Counted from the first letter of the stretch, positions 47,475-55,836 are shown. The stretch is 64,000 bases of DNA from Rhodobacteraceae bacterium XHP0102 (GCA_025751475.1 JAOWLD010000001.1:992001-1056000); one strand, 5' to 3'. Notes: a model not told the origin generated them from the letters alone. Numbers and translations: made by a program.

Positions 47475-48634
47475 GTTGCATCAGGCGCCACCGCGGGCAG
47501 GCCCAACATCACACGCTTCTCCGCCGTGCTCAGGAAATCCGCCTCTGACACTTTGCGCCACTGCGCCTCGCGCTCCGCGGCCAAAGCGGGCACCTGATCG
47601 AGATCAACCCGCAACTCCGCCCCGCCATAGGCCGTTCCCAAGAACCGCGACAGCGCCGCCAAAACTTTGCCCGCAAGCGGCAAAACCGTCAGCCGATAGA
47701 AGGCACGATGCGCTTCGGCATAATTGGCATAGGTGGCATCGCCTGGAATGCCTATCAACATCGGCGGCACGCCAAAGGCCAATGCAATATCGCGCGCTGC
47801 GGCTTCTTTGGTTTTTTGAAATTCCATATCCGAGGGTGAAAACCCCATCGGCTTCCAATCCAATCCGCCATCAAGCAACATGGGCCGCCCTGCATTGCGC
47901 GCGCCCATGTGATAACTGTCCAGTTCTTCTTGCAATCGACTGACCTGCGCATCGGTCATGCTCGAGGCTGCCCCATCGACCCCACGATAGACAATCGCCC
48001 CAGAGGGGCGCGCGGCATTGTCCAACAGCGCCTTTGACCAATGCGTGGCGGCGTTATGCACATCAAATGCGGTGGCGGCCGCGTGCAGCGGACCTAATCC
48101 GTAATGATCATCTTGCGGATGAAACCCACGAATATGGCAAATCACCTCTGCCGCAAAACGATGCACCTTGCCGCCCACATGATAATCAAAGGCTTGGGGC
48201 CAGCCATCTGGCCCTGGCTGCACCTGCACACGATCCGCGCGCAGAATATGCAGCTCGCGCGGAACCGCCGTGTCATCCTCCACCACCGCTTCCAAATAAG
48301 CGTTTCCCGTCAACAGCAAACTGGCATAAAGCGCCTCTAGCATCGCAGCCGTGCCTTGCATCGGATTTGGCGCTTTCAGCCGCGCCAACATCGGATGATC
48401 CTCATAGCGCGTCTGATGATCTTGGCAGATCAACGGCAAGGCCGCCGCCGCTTCGGAGATCAGGCGCACCGCGCGAAAGCCGATGGGATTGTTCAAAAAC
48501 CCTGCGCGGGTCAAGCTGCCCGTGTCGCGCGCCGTCCACACGGCGCCACGCGCGGTATGCGCCATCGCCACAACCCGACCCACCGCCGAGGCCTTAACCT
48601 CCGCCTGTGGACGTTTCTTGATGAATTCGAGCAT
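47471..48634 (-). CDS. g3: GTA portal protein (gp3)
   Basis: This is a 387-residue HK97-type portal protein. It has TARDTGSLTRAGFLNNPIGFRAVRLISEAAAALP, SLLLTGNAYLEAV, IRGFHPQDDHYGLGPLHAAATAFDVHNAATHWSKALLDN and DIALAFGVPPMLIGIPGDATYANYAEAHRAFYR. It forms the ring through which DNA is packaged. The start MLEFIKKRPQ at 48632-48634 has AAGGGGG before it. Further upstream sequence overlaps g2. Confidence 0.95.
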   Translation of the reverse strand: MLEFIKKRPQAEVKASAVGRVVAMAHTARGAVWTARDTGSLTRAGFLNNPIGFRAVRLISEAAAALPLICQDHQTRYEDHPMLARLKAPNPMQGTAAMLEALYASLLLTGNAYLEAVVEDDTAVPRELHILRADRVQVQPGPDGWPQAFDYHVGGKVHRFAAEVICHIRGFHPQDDHYGLGPLHAAATAFDVHNAATHWSKALLDNAARPSGAIVYRGVDGAASSMTDAQVSRLQEELDSYHMGARNAGRPMLLDGGLDWKPMGFSPSDMEFQKTKEAAARDIALAFGVPPMLIGIPGDATYANYAEAHRAFYRLTVLPLAGKVLAALSRFLGTAYGGAELRVDLDQVPALAAEREAQWRKVSEADFLSTAEKRVMLGLPAVAPDAT

Positions 48635-48657
48635 ATCGCCCCCTTCGTGATCGTTGA

Positions 48658-50064
48658 TTAAAGCGCGCGCAGCCGCGGCTCCGAATAATGGCGCGCGGGC
48701 ACAAGCAGCCCCTCGGTCAGCGCCCATACCAAGGCATCTACGCGGTCAGGGCTGCCCTGCCCCTCAAATCCCGCCTGCCCCATCTGGCACATTTGATCTT
48801 CCAATTCAGAAAACACGCCCAAATGGGCAACACGACCCTGTTCATAAAGTGCCGCCACGGGCTCTGCGCGGGCCCGTTTGCCCTTGCTGGCCCGCACCGC
48901 CCGATAGGCAATCAACGGGTCAATCTGGCGCAAAATCGCCGCGACCAAATCACCGCCTTGGTTTACCTCCGCCACCAAGCGGCTTGCGCCATGGCGATGA
49001 TAACAGTCCGCCGCCGCCTGCGCCCAAAGATGCGGACGTGCAGCGGCAAGGCTTGCATCCTCCAACACGATGGCCCGCCAATTCTGCGGCGCGCCTTGGC
49101 GCATAACCGCCACCGCAACGATGCCGCAAAGATCCGATCCCTCATGGCCTGTCATAGGCGGATCAACAGCCACAATGATGTCGCAGGACGCAGGGATATC
49201 CGAGACGCGCAAAGCCTCAAACATCGCATGATGCCAAAGCGCGCCTTCGCAATCTTCCAGCAATTCGCCATCCAATTCTTGCCGCCCCAGACGGGTGTTG
49301 CCGTACCGTGTGCGGACCTCCTCCAGAAAGGATGGGGCCAGATAGGCGCGATTGGCTTCTGTTGCGGCGCGGGTAACAACCGTGTTCTCGCGCGCCAAAA
49401 TCCCTCGCAGCAGCGCGATATTACGGGGGGTGGTCGTGACCACCTGCTGTGGATGCGCACCCAATCGCAGCGCAAATTGCAGCATATCCCACGCCTCTTG
49501 CGCATTACGCCATTTCGCCAATTCATCCATCCATGCCGCATCAAATTGCGGCCCGCGCAGGGCCTCTGGATCATGCGCTGAATAGATCTGTGCTTCTGCG
49601 CCATTGGGCCAAAGTAATTTTCTCTCACCCGCAAGAAATTTGGGCCGCCTGTCGGGGGGTGCGCAGGTTAGTATCCCGCTTTCCCCCTTGACCATGACCG
49701 CGACCGCTTGATCGTAGGTCTCGCCGACCAATGCCACACGGGCGGCGCGCCCCTTCTCGCGCGGGTGCGCCCCTTCCACTTGGGCGCGCACCCATTCTGA
49801 TCCAGCGCGGGTTTTGCCCGCGCCGCGACCGCCCATGATCACCCATGTCTTCCAGATTCCCTCAGGTGCGCGTTGATGGGGCAACGCCCAGAAATCGAAA
49901 ATATAGGGCAAGGCGGCCAATGCCTCAGGGCTTAACCCGTCAAGAAACGCCGCGATCGTCTCCTGCGGCTGCGAGGCAAGCCAAGCGGCAGAATATCTCC
50001 TCTCGGGCGCGCTCAAGGTCAAATTCCCCTGTGCGTGCGCCGATGGTTTCGGCTTCAAGCTCAT
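48658..50064 (-). CDS. g2: GTA terminase large subunit (gp2, TerL)
   Basis: This is a 468-residue packaging motor that cuts and pumps host DNA into the capsid. The ATPase domain has Walker A GGRGAGKT (residues 78-85), and AAWMDELAKWRNAQEAWDMLQFALRLG holds the Walker B region. The nuclease domain has VAVDPPMTG and LVAEVNQGGDLV. The ATG at 50062-50064 follows GGAGG with nine bases between and lies 125 bases inside g1, an unusually long overlap for this cluster. Confidence 0.93.
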   Translation of the reverse strand: MSLKPKPSAHAQGNLTLSAPERRYSAAWLASQPQETIAAFLDGLSPEALAALPYIFDFWALPHQRAPEGIWKTWVIMGGRGAGKTRAGSEWVRAQVEGAHPREKGRAARVALVGETYDQAVAVMVKGESGILTCAPPDRRPKFLAGERKLLWPNGAEAQIYSAHDPEALRGPQFDAAWMDELAKWRNAQEAWDMLQFALRLGAHPQQVVTTTPRNIALLRGILARENTVVTRAATEANRAYLAPSFLEEVRTRYGNTRLGRQELDGELLEDCEGALWHHAMFEALRVSDIPASCDIIVAVDPPMTGHEGSDLCGIVAVAVMRQGAPQNWRAIVLEDASLAAARPHLWAQAAADCYHRHGASRLVAEVNQGGDLVAAILRQIDPLIAYRAVRASKGKRARAEPVAALYEQGRVAHLGVFSELEDQMCQMGQAGFEGQGSPDRVDALVWALTEGLLVPARHYSEPRLRAL

Positions 50065-50269
50065 CAAGCTTGCCCTCCAGTGCCAAGGCTTGGATCAAAA
50101 CAGAATTAAGCGCGCGCAGATCTTTGATCAGCGTATCGCCCGATTTGCTGTGCGATGCTTTCAACTCTGCCACCGCATCGGCCAAAGTGATCCGCGCGGT
50201 TTCAAAGGCGTCTCTGGCATCAGCCAGCATCAAAACACGCGTGCCGCGTGCGTCTGATTTTTTCGTCAT
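49940..50269 (-). CDS. g1: GTA terminase small subunit (gp1, TerS)
   Basis: This is a 109-residue mostly helical protein at the head of the GTA cluster (MLADARDAFETARITLADAVAELKASHSKSGDTLIKDLRALNSVLIQALALEGKLDELEAE). In R. capsulatus, gp1 was shown to be the small terminase that feeds DNA to TerL without strong sequence preference. Its 3' part overlaps g2 in another frame. It follows the leader with mini-ORF and terminator. Confidence 0.85.
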   Translation of the reverse strand: MTKKSDARGTRVLMLADARDAFETARITLADAVAELKASHSKSGDTLIKDLRALNSVLIQALALEGKLDELEAETIGARTGEFDLERAREEIFCRLACLAAAGDDRGVS

Positions 50270-50316
50270 GAAAATTCCCGATAATGGCTTAAATGAAAAA
50301 GCCCCCGAGAATGCGA

Positions 50317-50356
50317 AAATAAAAAACGGTCAAACCGCAGCGGCGGCAGACCGTTT
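50317..50356 (-). terminator. Intrinsic terminator/attenuator ahead of the GTA cluster
   Basis: On the minus strand AAACGGTC and GACCGTTT pair, with an inner CCGC/GCGG stem, and are followed by TTTTTTATTTT. It lies about 50 bases upstream of g1 and contains the stop codon of a 14-codon ORF. It would end transcripts entering from the upstream promoter region unless antitermination or read-through occurs. Confidence 0.75.
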
Positions 50357-50374
50357 ACCCAATTCGTCCAGCAT
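50330..50374 (-). CDS. Mini-ORF (14 codons) in the GTA leader
   Basis: An ATG at 50372-50374 follows AGAGG by seven bases and opens the short frame MLDELGKRSAAAAV, whose stop lies inside the terminator hairpin. It could be a leader peptide of an attenuator or the remnant of a deleted gene. The frame is open for 47 more codons upstream without similarity that I recognise. Translation is unproven. Confidence 0.35.
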   Translation of the reverse strand: MLDELGKRSAAAAV

Positions 50375-50381
50375 GACATAA

Positions 50382-50410
50382 CCTCTACATGAGACCGCGC
50401 GGTCTGTCAA
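50382..50410 (-). promoter_or_regulatory. GTA leader promoter region with TetR-like palindrome
   Basis: A perfect TTGACA (50405-50410) overlaps by one base the 14-base palindrome AGACCGCGCGGTCT (50392-50405), which has the form of TetR-family operators. A weak -10-like TAGAGG follows at 17-base spacing, although AGAGG could also be the ribosome site of the mini-ORF. No TetR gene is nearby. Confidence 0.4.
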
Positions 50411-50421
50411 AATATTTATTG

Positions 50422-50436
50422 TAAACAATTGGTTAA
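50422..50436. promoter_or_regulatory. CtrA-like site (TTAA-N7-TTTA)
   Basis: Read on the minus strand, TTAA-N7-TTTA differs in one base from the CtrA consensus TTAA-N7-TTAA. It lies just upstream of the putative GTA -35 element. CtrA is required for GTA expression in R. capsulatus, so position and context fit, but AT-rich matches occur by chance. Confidence 0.3.
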
Positions 50437-50483
50437 TAAGGTGCGCGCGCAGTTCGAAATTCTTCAAGAATTCACAAAATGAA

Positions 50484-50497
50484 TTGATATGTGTCAA
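50484..50497. promoter_or_regulatory. FNR/FnrL-like box upstream of bchE
   Basis: TTGAT-N4-GTCAA differs from the FNR consensus TTGAT-N4-ATCAA in one base. It is centred about 64 bases before the bchE ATG and overlaps the PpsR-type box. FnrL activates bchE-type genes at low oxygen in Rhodobacter. Confidence 0.55.
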
Positions 50498-50509
50498 TTT
50501 AATCTGACA
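50492..50509. promoter_or_regulatory. PpsR/CrtJ-type operator upstream of bchE
   Basis: TGTCA-N8-TGACA matches TGT-N12-ACA exactly and lies 45 bases before the bchE ATG. It has the same arms as the box upstream of hemB. PpsR/CrtJ represses bch genes in air. Confidence 0.65.
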
Positions 50510-50554
50510 CAACACCTGTCACGCTGATCTTACCATAACCGCAGAGGTCAGATC

Positions 50555-52201
50555 ATGCGTATTCTCTTTATCCATCCCAATTACCGCTCAGGCGGCGCCG
50601 AGATTGCAGGGAATTGGCCGCCCGCTTGGGTCGCTTATCTGACTGGGCATCTGCGCCAAGCAGGGTTTGATGACATCCATTTCATCGATGCAATGACCCA
50701 TGAACTCAGCGATGATGACGTTGCCGAGAAAATTGCGGAACTTCAGCCTGACGCCATCGGTGTCACCTCCATCACCCCGTCCATTTACAAGGCCGAGGAG
50801 ATTTTGCGCCGTGCCGCCGAGGTCGCCCCAAACGCGGTGCGTATCTTGGGTGGTATCCACGCCACATTCATGTTCAAGCAAGTGCTGTCCGAGGCGCCTT
50901 GGATTGACGTCATCGTGCGCGGCGAGGGTGAGGAGATCGTGGTCAATCTCATGCAGGCCATCGCCACAGGGCGATATCCGCAAGATCGCAAACGCATTCA
51001 CGGCCTCGCCTTCCGCGAAGGGGATGAGATTGTCGCCACCCAAGCCGCCCCCACAATTAAAAACTTGGATGCAATCAAACCCGATTGGACCATTCTTGAC
51101 TGGGCGAAATATATCTACATCCCGCTCGGGACGCGTGTGGCCATTCCCAACATGGCGCGAGGCTGCCCCTTTACCTGTTCATTCTGCAGTCAATGGAAAT
51201 TCTGGCGCGACTATCGCGTGCGTGATCCCAAATCCGTGGTCGATGAAATCGAAGATTTGGTTGAAAATCATGGCGTTGGCTTCTTCATCCTCGCCGATGA
51301 GGAACCCACGATCAACCGCCGCAAATTCATTGAGTTTTGCGAGGAATTGATCAAACGCGATCTGCCGCGCCGCGTGCAATGGGGCATCAACACCCGCGTC
51401 ACCGATATTTATCGCGACCGTGAATTGCTGAAATTCTATCGCAAGGCGGGCCTTGTCCATGTCAGCCTCGGAACCGAGGCCGCAGCGCAGATGAAGCTGG
51501 ACCGTTTCAACAAAGAGACCAAGGTCGAGGAAAACAAGACAGCCATTCGCCTTTTGCGCGAGGCCGATATCTTCACTGAGGCACAATTCATCGTAGGGCT
51601 CGACAATGAAACCCCAGAAACCTTGGAAGAAACCTTCCAAATGGCGTGGGATTGGCAGCCTGATTTGGCCAATTGGGCCATGTATACGCCTTGGCCCTTC
51701 ACGCCTCTGTTTCAGGAGTTGAAAGATCAGGTCGAAATTTTCGATTTCTCGAAGTATAATTTTGTCACGCCCATCATGAAGCCCGCTGCGATGGAGCGGG
51801 GCGAATTGCTTGATGGGGTGATGAAGAACTACCGCCGCTTCTATATGCGCAAGGCGCTGTTTCACTACCCGTGGCGCGGCACGGGCTACAGGCGGCGCTA
51901 CCTGCTTGGCTGTCTTAAGGCCTTTCTCAAGGCCGGTGTGCAGCGCAGCTTCTACGATCTGGGCAAGGCAGGCTATTGGGGGCCGCAAACCAAGAAAACC
52001 GTGGATTTCCAATTTGACGAAAGCCGCACCTTGGCCCCTGCCCAAATTGCCGACTGGGAAGCCGCAGCCGACCGTGCCGCCCGCGCAAAAGAGCGCCGCG
52101 AGGCCGTGCGTGACCAGATGAAGGCCCGCAATCGGGATCAAAGCGGCGATCAGCCCCCCGATTTGGGCCGCACCCAGGGCAAAGCGGCGGAGGATGTCTA
52201 A
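50555..52201 (+). CDS. bchE: Anaerobic Mg-protoporphyrin IX monomethyl ester cyclase
   Basis: BchE is a B12-dependent radical-SAM enzyme that forms the isocyclic ring of bacteriochlorophyll with oxygen from water, so it works without O2. The 548-residue protein has an N-terminal B12-binding domain ([40 protein letters not shown]). The radical-SAM cluster motif CPFTCSFC follows (Cys204, 208, 211), with [13 protein letters not shown] and [18 protein letters not shown] charged tail rich in Arg, Lys and Asp ends it. It is followed directly by bchJ and preceded by FnrL- and PpsR-like sites. No other bch or puf genes are in the window. Confidence 0.96.
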   Translation: MRILFIHPNYRSGGAEIAGNWPPAWVAYLTGHLRQAGFDDIHFIDAMTHELSDDDVAEKIAELQPDAIGVTSITPSIYKAEEILRRAAEVAPNAVRILGGIHATFMFKQVLSEAPWIDVIVRGEGEEIVVNLMQAIATGRYPQDRKRIHGLAFREGDEIVATQAAPTIKNLDAIKPDWTILDWAKYIYIPLGTRVAIPNMARGCPFTCSFCSQWKFWRDYRVRDPKSVVDEIEDLVENHGVGFFILADEEPTINRRKFIEFCEELIKRDLPRRVQWGINTRVTDIYRDRELLKFYRKAGLVHVSLGTEAAAQMKLDRFNKETKVEENKTAIRLLREADIFTEAQFIVGLDNETPETLEETFQMAWDWQPDLANWAMYTPWPFTPLFQELKDQVEIFDFSKYNFVTPIMKPAAMERGELLDGVMKNYRRFYMRKALFHYPWRGTGYRRRYLLGCLKAFLKAGVQRSFYDLGKAGYWGPQTKKTVDFQFDESRTLAPAQIADWEAAADRAARAKERREAVRDQMKARNRDQSGDQPPDLGRTQGKAAEDV

Positions 52202-52774
52202 ATGTCCGCAGATGCCCTCATCGGACCCAATGCGATTTTGCAATTGATCCCCGTTCTGGATCGGAACCTTGGCGAAGGCGCGCGGAAATCCCTGTTTTCG
52301 GCGCTCGACACCCCCATCCCCTCAGGCGATCACATGATCCCTGAACAGGATGCCGCCCGTGTTCATCAGGGCTTGCGCGCCAATTTTCCGCAACAGGCCG
52401 CAGGGCTATCCGCCCAAGCGGGGCGCGCCACCGCCGATTACATCATCACCCACCGCATTCCTGCCAAGGCACAAATCCTCATGGGTTTTTTGCCCGCCAA
52501 TCTTGCCGCCCGCGCCCTCTCTGTGGCGATTGCGCGCAATGCTTGGACATTTGCGGGGTCGGGTCGGTTTCACGTGGTCTCTCCATGGGAATTCCAGATC
52601 CAAGACAACCCTGTGATCAGCGGCGAAACCTCTGACCATCCCTTGTGTCACTGGCACGCGGCGGTGTTTGAGCGACTTTATCGCCGTCTTGTTTGCCCAG
52701 ATGTGATCTGCCGCGAAACCGCCTGCTCGGCAATGGGTGCCGACAGCTGCCGCTTCGCCTTGCGCCGTGTGTGA
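52202..52774 (+). CDS. bchJ: BchJ, V4R-domain protein (8-vinyl reductase-associated)
   Basis: This is a 190-residue protein with a C-terminal V4R (4-vinyl reductase) domain, including FERLYRRLVCPDVICRETACSAMGADSCRFALRR with the conserved Cys residues. BchJ was first thought to reduce the C8 vinyl group of divinyl-protochlorophyllide. Later work gave that role to other enzymes (BciA/BciB), so BchJ may act as a pigment carrier or helper. The ATG directly follows the bchE stop, with GGAGG inside the bchE end, so the two genes are coupled. Confidence 0.92.
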   Translation: MSADALIGPNAILQLIPVLDRNLGEGARKSLFSALDTPIPSGDHMIPEQDAARVHQGLRANFPQQAAGLSAQAGRATADYIITHRIPAKAQILMGFLPANLAARALSVAIARNAWTFAGSGRFHVVSPWEFQIQDNPVISGETSDHPLCHWHAAVFERLYRRLVCPDVICRETACSAMGADSCRFALRRV

Positions 52775-52798
52775 CAGGCTGGCCCTTCTGCGCTTGTC

Positions 52799-53965
52799 TT
52801 AATTTGCGGAATTGCGCCGCATCTCCGCTTCGATCTCCCGCCAACGCGCGACATTGCGGTTATGCTCCGCCAATGTAACCGCAAAGGCATGGCCACCCGT
52901 GCCATCCGCCACGAAAAAGATGTAATCGCTGCTCTCAGGGTTCAGTGCCGCCTCGATAGAGGCCCGCCCTGGATTGGCAATCGGCGTTGGAGGCAAACCG
53001 TCAATCTGATATGTATTCCAAGGGGTTACACGGTCAAGCTCACTCCGCCGCAAGCCCCGACCCAACACACCTTGGCCCTCGGTCACCCCGTAAATCACGG
53101 TCGGGTCTGTTTGCAAACGCATCCCGCGATTGAGGCGGTTGACAAAGACGCTGGCGACAAGCCCCCGTTCATTGGGCTGCGCGGTTTCTTTCTCGATGAT
53201 GGAGGCAAGGATCAGCGCCTCCTCAGGGGTGGATATGGGCAACCCTTCTGCGCGCGCCTGCCATGCCGCCATCAGGATATCATCCTGACGGGCCTGCATC
53301 TGCGCCAACAGCTCCGTGCGCGCCATACCGCGTGTGGCCTCGTATGTATCAGGCGCCAGCCGCCCTTCGGCGGGAATTTCCGCAACTTCCCCCGTCAAGA
53401 ATTCTGCCGATTTCAATCCCTCGACAATCTGCCACGAGGTCAGCCCCTCTGGGATCGATACCCGATAAGCGATGCTTGCACCGCTTTGTGTGATGTCGCG
53501 ATAAATCTCAGGAATTTCTGCATCATAGGCAAACGCAGCCAATTCCACCACCTCGCCTGTGCCAGGTGTGCGTTCGACCAATCGCTGCTCGCCAGTGCCA
53601 TCGATGCTTAGAATGTAAGTGGCCACATAGCGGTAAACGGGGGCCGCATTTTGCGTGATCACCCCCAAAATATCCTGCATAGAGGCCCGCGCAGGCAATT
53701 CAAAGGAACCCGCGCGAATGGCCCCTGCCATATCGCTATATTCTGCCCCCAATCGAAAGATGGACGGATGCGAAATTGCCCCTGCCGCTTCCAGTGCCAC
53801 GGCGACCTGTGACAGGCCCGCGCCGCGCGGAACCTCAAAAAAGATCGGTGCCGCCAGCGGCCCCTCCTTGGTGAATTCCCGCTGACCCCACCCGATCGCG
53901 CCAGCCACGGCGATACACAGCACAATCAGCAGGCTGAACGCATTCGCAGCCACGCTTTTCCACAT
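52799..53965 (-). CDS. mltG: Endolytic transglycosylase MltG (YceG-like)
   Basis: This 388-residue inner-membrane enzyme cuts nascent glycan strands of peptidoglycan. It has one N-terminal membrane span (AFSLLIVLCIAVAGAIGW), a LysM-like region (FFEVPRGAGLSQVAVALEAAGAI), and the YceG core with catalytic Glu in LASIIEKETAQPNERGLVASVFVNRL. LQTDPTVIYGV, PWNTYQIDGLPPTPIANPG and AALNPESSDYIFFVADGTGGHAF follow. It starts three bases after fabF, its usual partner in alphaproteobacteria. Confidence 0.95.
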   Translation of the reverse strand: MWKSVAANAFSLLIVLCIAVAGAIGWGQREFTKEGPLAAPIFFEVPRGAGLSQVAVALEAAGAISHPSIFRLGAEYSDMAGAIRAGSFELPARASMQDILGVITQNAAPVYRYVATYILSIDGTGEQRLVERTPGTGEVVELAAFAYDAEIPEIYRDITQSGASIAYRVSIPEGLTSWQIVEGLKSAEFLTGEVAEIPAEGRLAPDTYEATRGMARTELLAQMQARQDDILMAAWQARAEGLPISTPEEALILASIIEKETAQPNERGLVASVFVNRLNRGMRLQTDPTVIYGVTEGQGVLGRGLRRSELDRVTPWNTYQIDGLPPTPIANPGRASIEAALNPESSDYIFFVADGTGGHAFAVTLAEHNRNVARWREIEAEMRRNSAN

Positions 53966-53968
53966 ATG

Positions 53969-55225
53969 TCAGACTTTCCCCATAATCAGACAGGCATTTG
54001 TCCCACCAAAGCCAAAGGAATTGCTTTGCGCCACGTTGATCTCGCCTTTCACGGCCTGATTGGCGCAAAGGTTGATCGCGGTCTCAGCGGCAGGGTTATC
54101 AAGGTTAATCGTAGGCGGTGCGATTTGATCGCGAATAGCCAAGATTGAGAAAATCGCCTCAATCGCCCCCGCCGCACCCAACAAATGCCCTGTGGCCGAT
54201 TTTGTGGATGACATCAGCAGGTTTTTCGCATGATCCCCCATCAGCCGCTCAACCGCGCCCAACTCGATGGTATCGGCCATGGTCGATGTGCCATGCGCGT
54301 TGACGTAATCCACATCCGAGGGCTGCAACCCCGCCCGCTTCAACGCGGCGCGCATTGCCCGTTCTGCGCCCTCGTGATCGGGGGGCGGCGCGGTGATGTG
54401 ATGGGCATCGCCCGACAGGCCATAGCCCAAAATCTCGGCATAGATTTTCGCACCACGCGCCTTGGCGTGTTCATATTCCTCCAGCACGACCACGCCCGCG
54501 CCTTCGCCCATGACAAAGCCATCACTGTCGCTATCCCATGGACGGCTGGCTTTTTGCGGCGCATCCCCCCGCTTGGTCGACAGCGCCTTACAGGCGTTGA
54601 ACCCCGCAATGCCAATCTCGCAAATCGGGCTTTCTGCGCCGCCTGCAATCATCACATCTGCATCACCCCATTGAATCAGACGCGCCGCATCCCCAATGGC
54701 GTGCGCGCCTGTGGAACAGGCGGTGACCACCGCATGGTTTGGCCCACGGAAGCCGTATTTGATGGACACTTGCCCCGAAATAAGATTGATCAGCGCGCCT
54801 GGCACGAAGAAGGGCGATACACGGCGCGGCCCTTTTTCCTTAAGCGTGATGGAGGTCTCCGCAATCGAGGCCAGACCACCAATGCCCGACCCAATCAATA
54901 TGCCCGTGCGCTCCTGCGCTTCGCGCTCCTGCGGCTGCCACCCTGCATCCTTGATCGCCTGATCTGCTGCGGCAATGCCGTATAGGATGAACTCATCCAC
55001 TTTGCGCTGTTCTTTAGGCTCCATGTAGAGATCAGGGTTGAACGTCCCGTCAGACCCATCGCCGCGCTTGACCTCACAGGCATAGGTTGTTGCCAAGTGG
55101 CTGGCATCAAATCGGGTGATCGTGCCCGCGCCTGATTGACCCGCCAAAAGCCGCGCCCATGTCTCTTCCACCCCCGTGGCCAGAGGTGTCACCAAACCCA
55201 ATCCTGTCACAACAACGCGCCGCAT
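53969..55225 (-). CDS. fabF: Beta-ketoacyl-ACP synthase II
   Basis: FabF elongates acyl-ACP with malonyl-ACP in fatty acid synthesis. The 418-residue protein has RRVVVTGLGLVTPLATG at the start and the active Cys in VVTACSTGAHAIGDA. The two catalytic His are in YVNAHGTSTMADT and STKSATGHLLGAAGAIEA, and NSFGFGGTNACLI lies near the end. The ATG at 55223-55225 fits the family. The longer frame was rejected. The acpP terminator lies between acpP and this gene. Confidence 0.97.
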   Translation of the reverse strand: MRRVVVTGLGLVTPLATGVEETWARLLAGQSGAGTITRFDASHLATTYACEVKRGDGSDGTFNPDLYMEPKEQRKVDEFILYGIAAADQAIKDAGWQPQEREAQERTGILIGSGIGGLASIAETSITLKEKGPRRVSPFFVPGALINLISGQVSIKYGFRGPNHAVVTACSTGAHAIGDAARLIQWGDADVMIAGGAESPICEIGIAGFNACKALSTKRGDAPQKASRPWDSDSDGFVMGEGAGVVVLEEYEHAKARGAKIYAEILGYGLSGDAHHITAPPPDHEGAERAMRAALKRAGLQPSDVDYVNAHGTSTMADTIELGAVERLMGDHAKNLLMSSTKSATGHLLGAAGAIEAIFSILAIRDQIAPPTINLDNPAAETAINLCANQAVKGEINVAQSNSFGFGGTNACLIMGKV

Positions 55226-55337
55226 TTTCACTGCCCTTCTCTCGTTTCGCGAAAGCTTGAAGGTTGATACCCTAGCGGGCCAATGATGGGCAATCCCTCT
55301 CGCGCCAATCAATTGCACGCATCGTTAAATTTGGCAC

Positions 55338-55372
55338 AAAAAAACGGCACCGCACTGGCGATGCCGCTTTAA
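55338..55372 (-). terminator. Intrinsic terminator after acpP
   Basis: On the minus strand CGGCATCGC and GCGGTGCCG arms (one G-T pair) with a 4-base loop are followed by seven T. It lies between acpP and fabF and would keep acpP expression well above fabF. Confidence 0.85.
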
Positions 55373-55417
55373 ATTTGAACGTCTGGCCCACGCAGGCGCG
55401 GACCCGCGCGCAATGCC

Positions 55418-55651
55418 TTACTGCGCGTCTGTGATAAACTTGACGGCATCCCCGAAGGTCTGGATCGTCTCAGCTGCATCATCAGGGATTTCGATACCGA
55501 ACTCTTCTTCAAACGCCATAACCAGCTCGACCGTATCGAGCGAATCTGCGCCCAGATCGTCAATGAAAGACGCGTTTTCAGTCACTTTGTCCTCATCTAC
55601 GCTCAGATGCTCGACAACAATTTTCTTCACGCGACCTGCGATATCGCTCAT
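55418..55651 (-). CDS. acpP: Acyl carrier protein
   Basis: This is a 77-residue acidic carrier of fatty acyl chains. The phosphopantetheine Ser37 lies in [21 protein letters not shown], followed by [20 protein letters not shown]. It lies in the usual fabD-fabG-acpP-fabF order with its own likely promoter upstream and a strong terminator downstream. Confidence 0.98.
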   Translation of the reverse strand: MSDIAGRVKKIVVEHLSVDEDKVTENASFIDDLGADSLDTVELVMAFEEEFGIEIPDDAAETIQTFGDAVKFITDAQ

Positions 55652-55808
55652 GTTCTTTCCTCATCCGTTTCGTGCTTAGGGTTTATTCCCCAACACTGTT
55701 TCACTGGGCCGATTTTGGCCGCTCAATCCCGGTTCCAACCATCCCAAGCGGGCCATTGCAAGAACCAGAGCCGCCGAAAAGCAACGCCTTTCGGTGAAAA
55801 TCAGCGCC

Positions 55809-55836
55809 GCTATAGCATGAATTCAAAATAAGGCAA
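55809..55836 (-). promoter_or_regulatory. Candidate acpP promoter
   Basis: TTGCCT (55831-55836) and TATAGC (55809-55814) are 16 bases apart on the minus strand, about 160 bases upstream of the acpP ATG. A small hairpin with CCGAAA/TTTCGG arms follows in the leader. Confidence 0.45.

Noticed and set aside
35306-50269. Prophage instead of a gene transfer agent
   Set aside because: There is no integrase, repressor, replication or lysis gene and no attachment site. Gene order and protein sizes, including the short tape measure, match Rhodobacterales GTA.
50510-50540. A second PpsR box nearer to bchE (TGT-N12-ACC)
   Set aside because: It lacks the last base of the consensus and the TGACA arm, so it is too weak to list as a site.
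51179-52243. 354-codon minus-strand frame opposite bchE
   Set aside because: It is antisense to a fully recognisable bchE, with no start signal or similarity.
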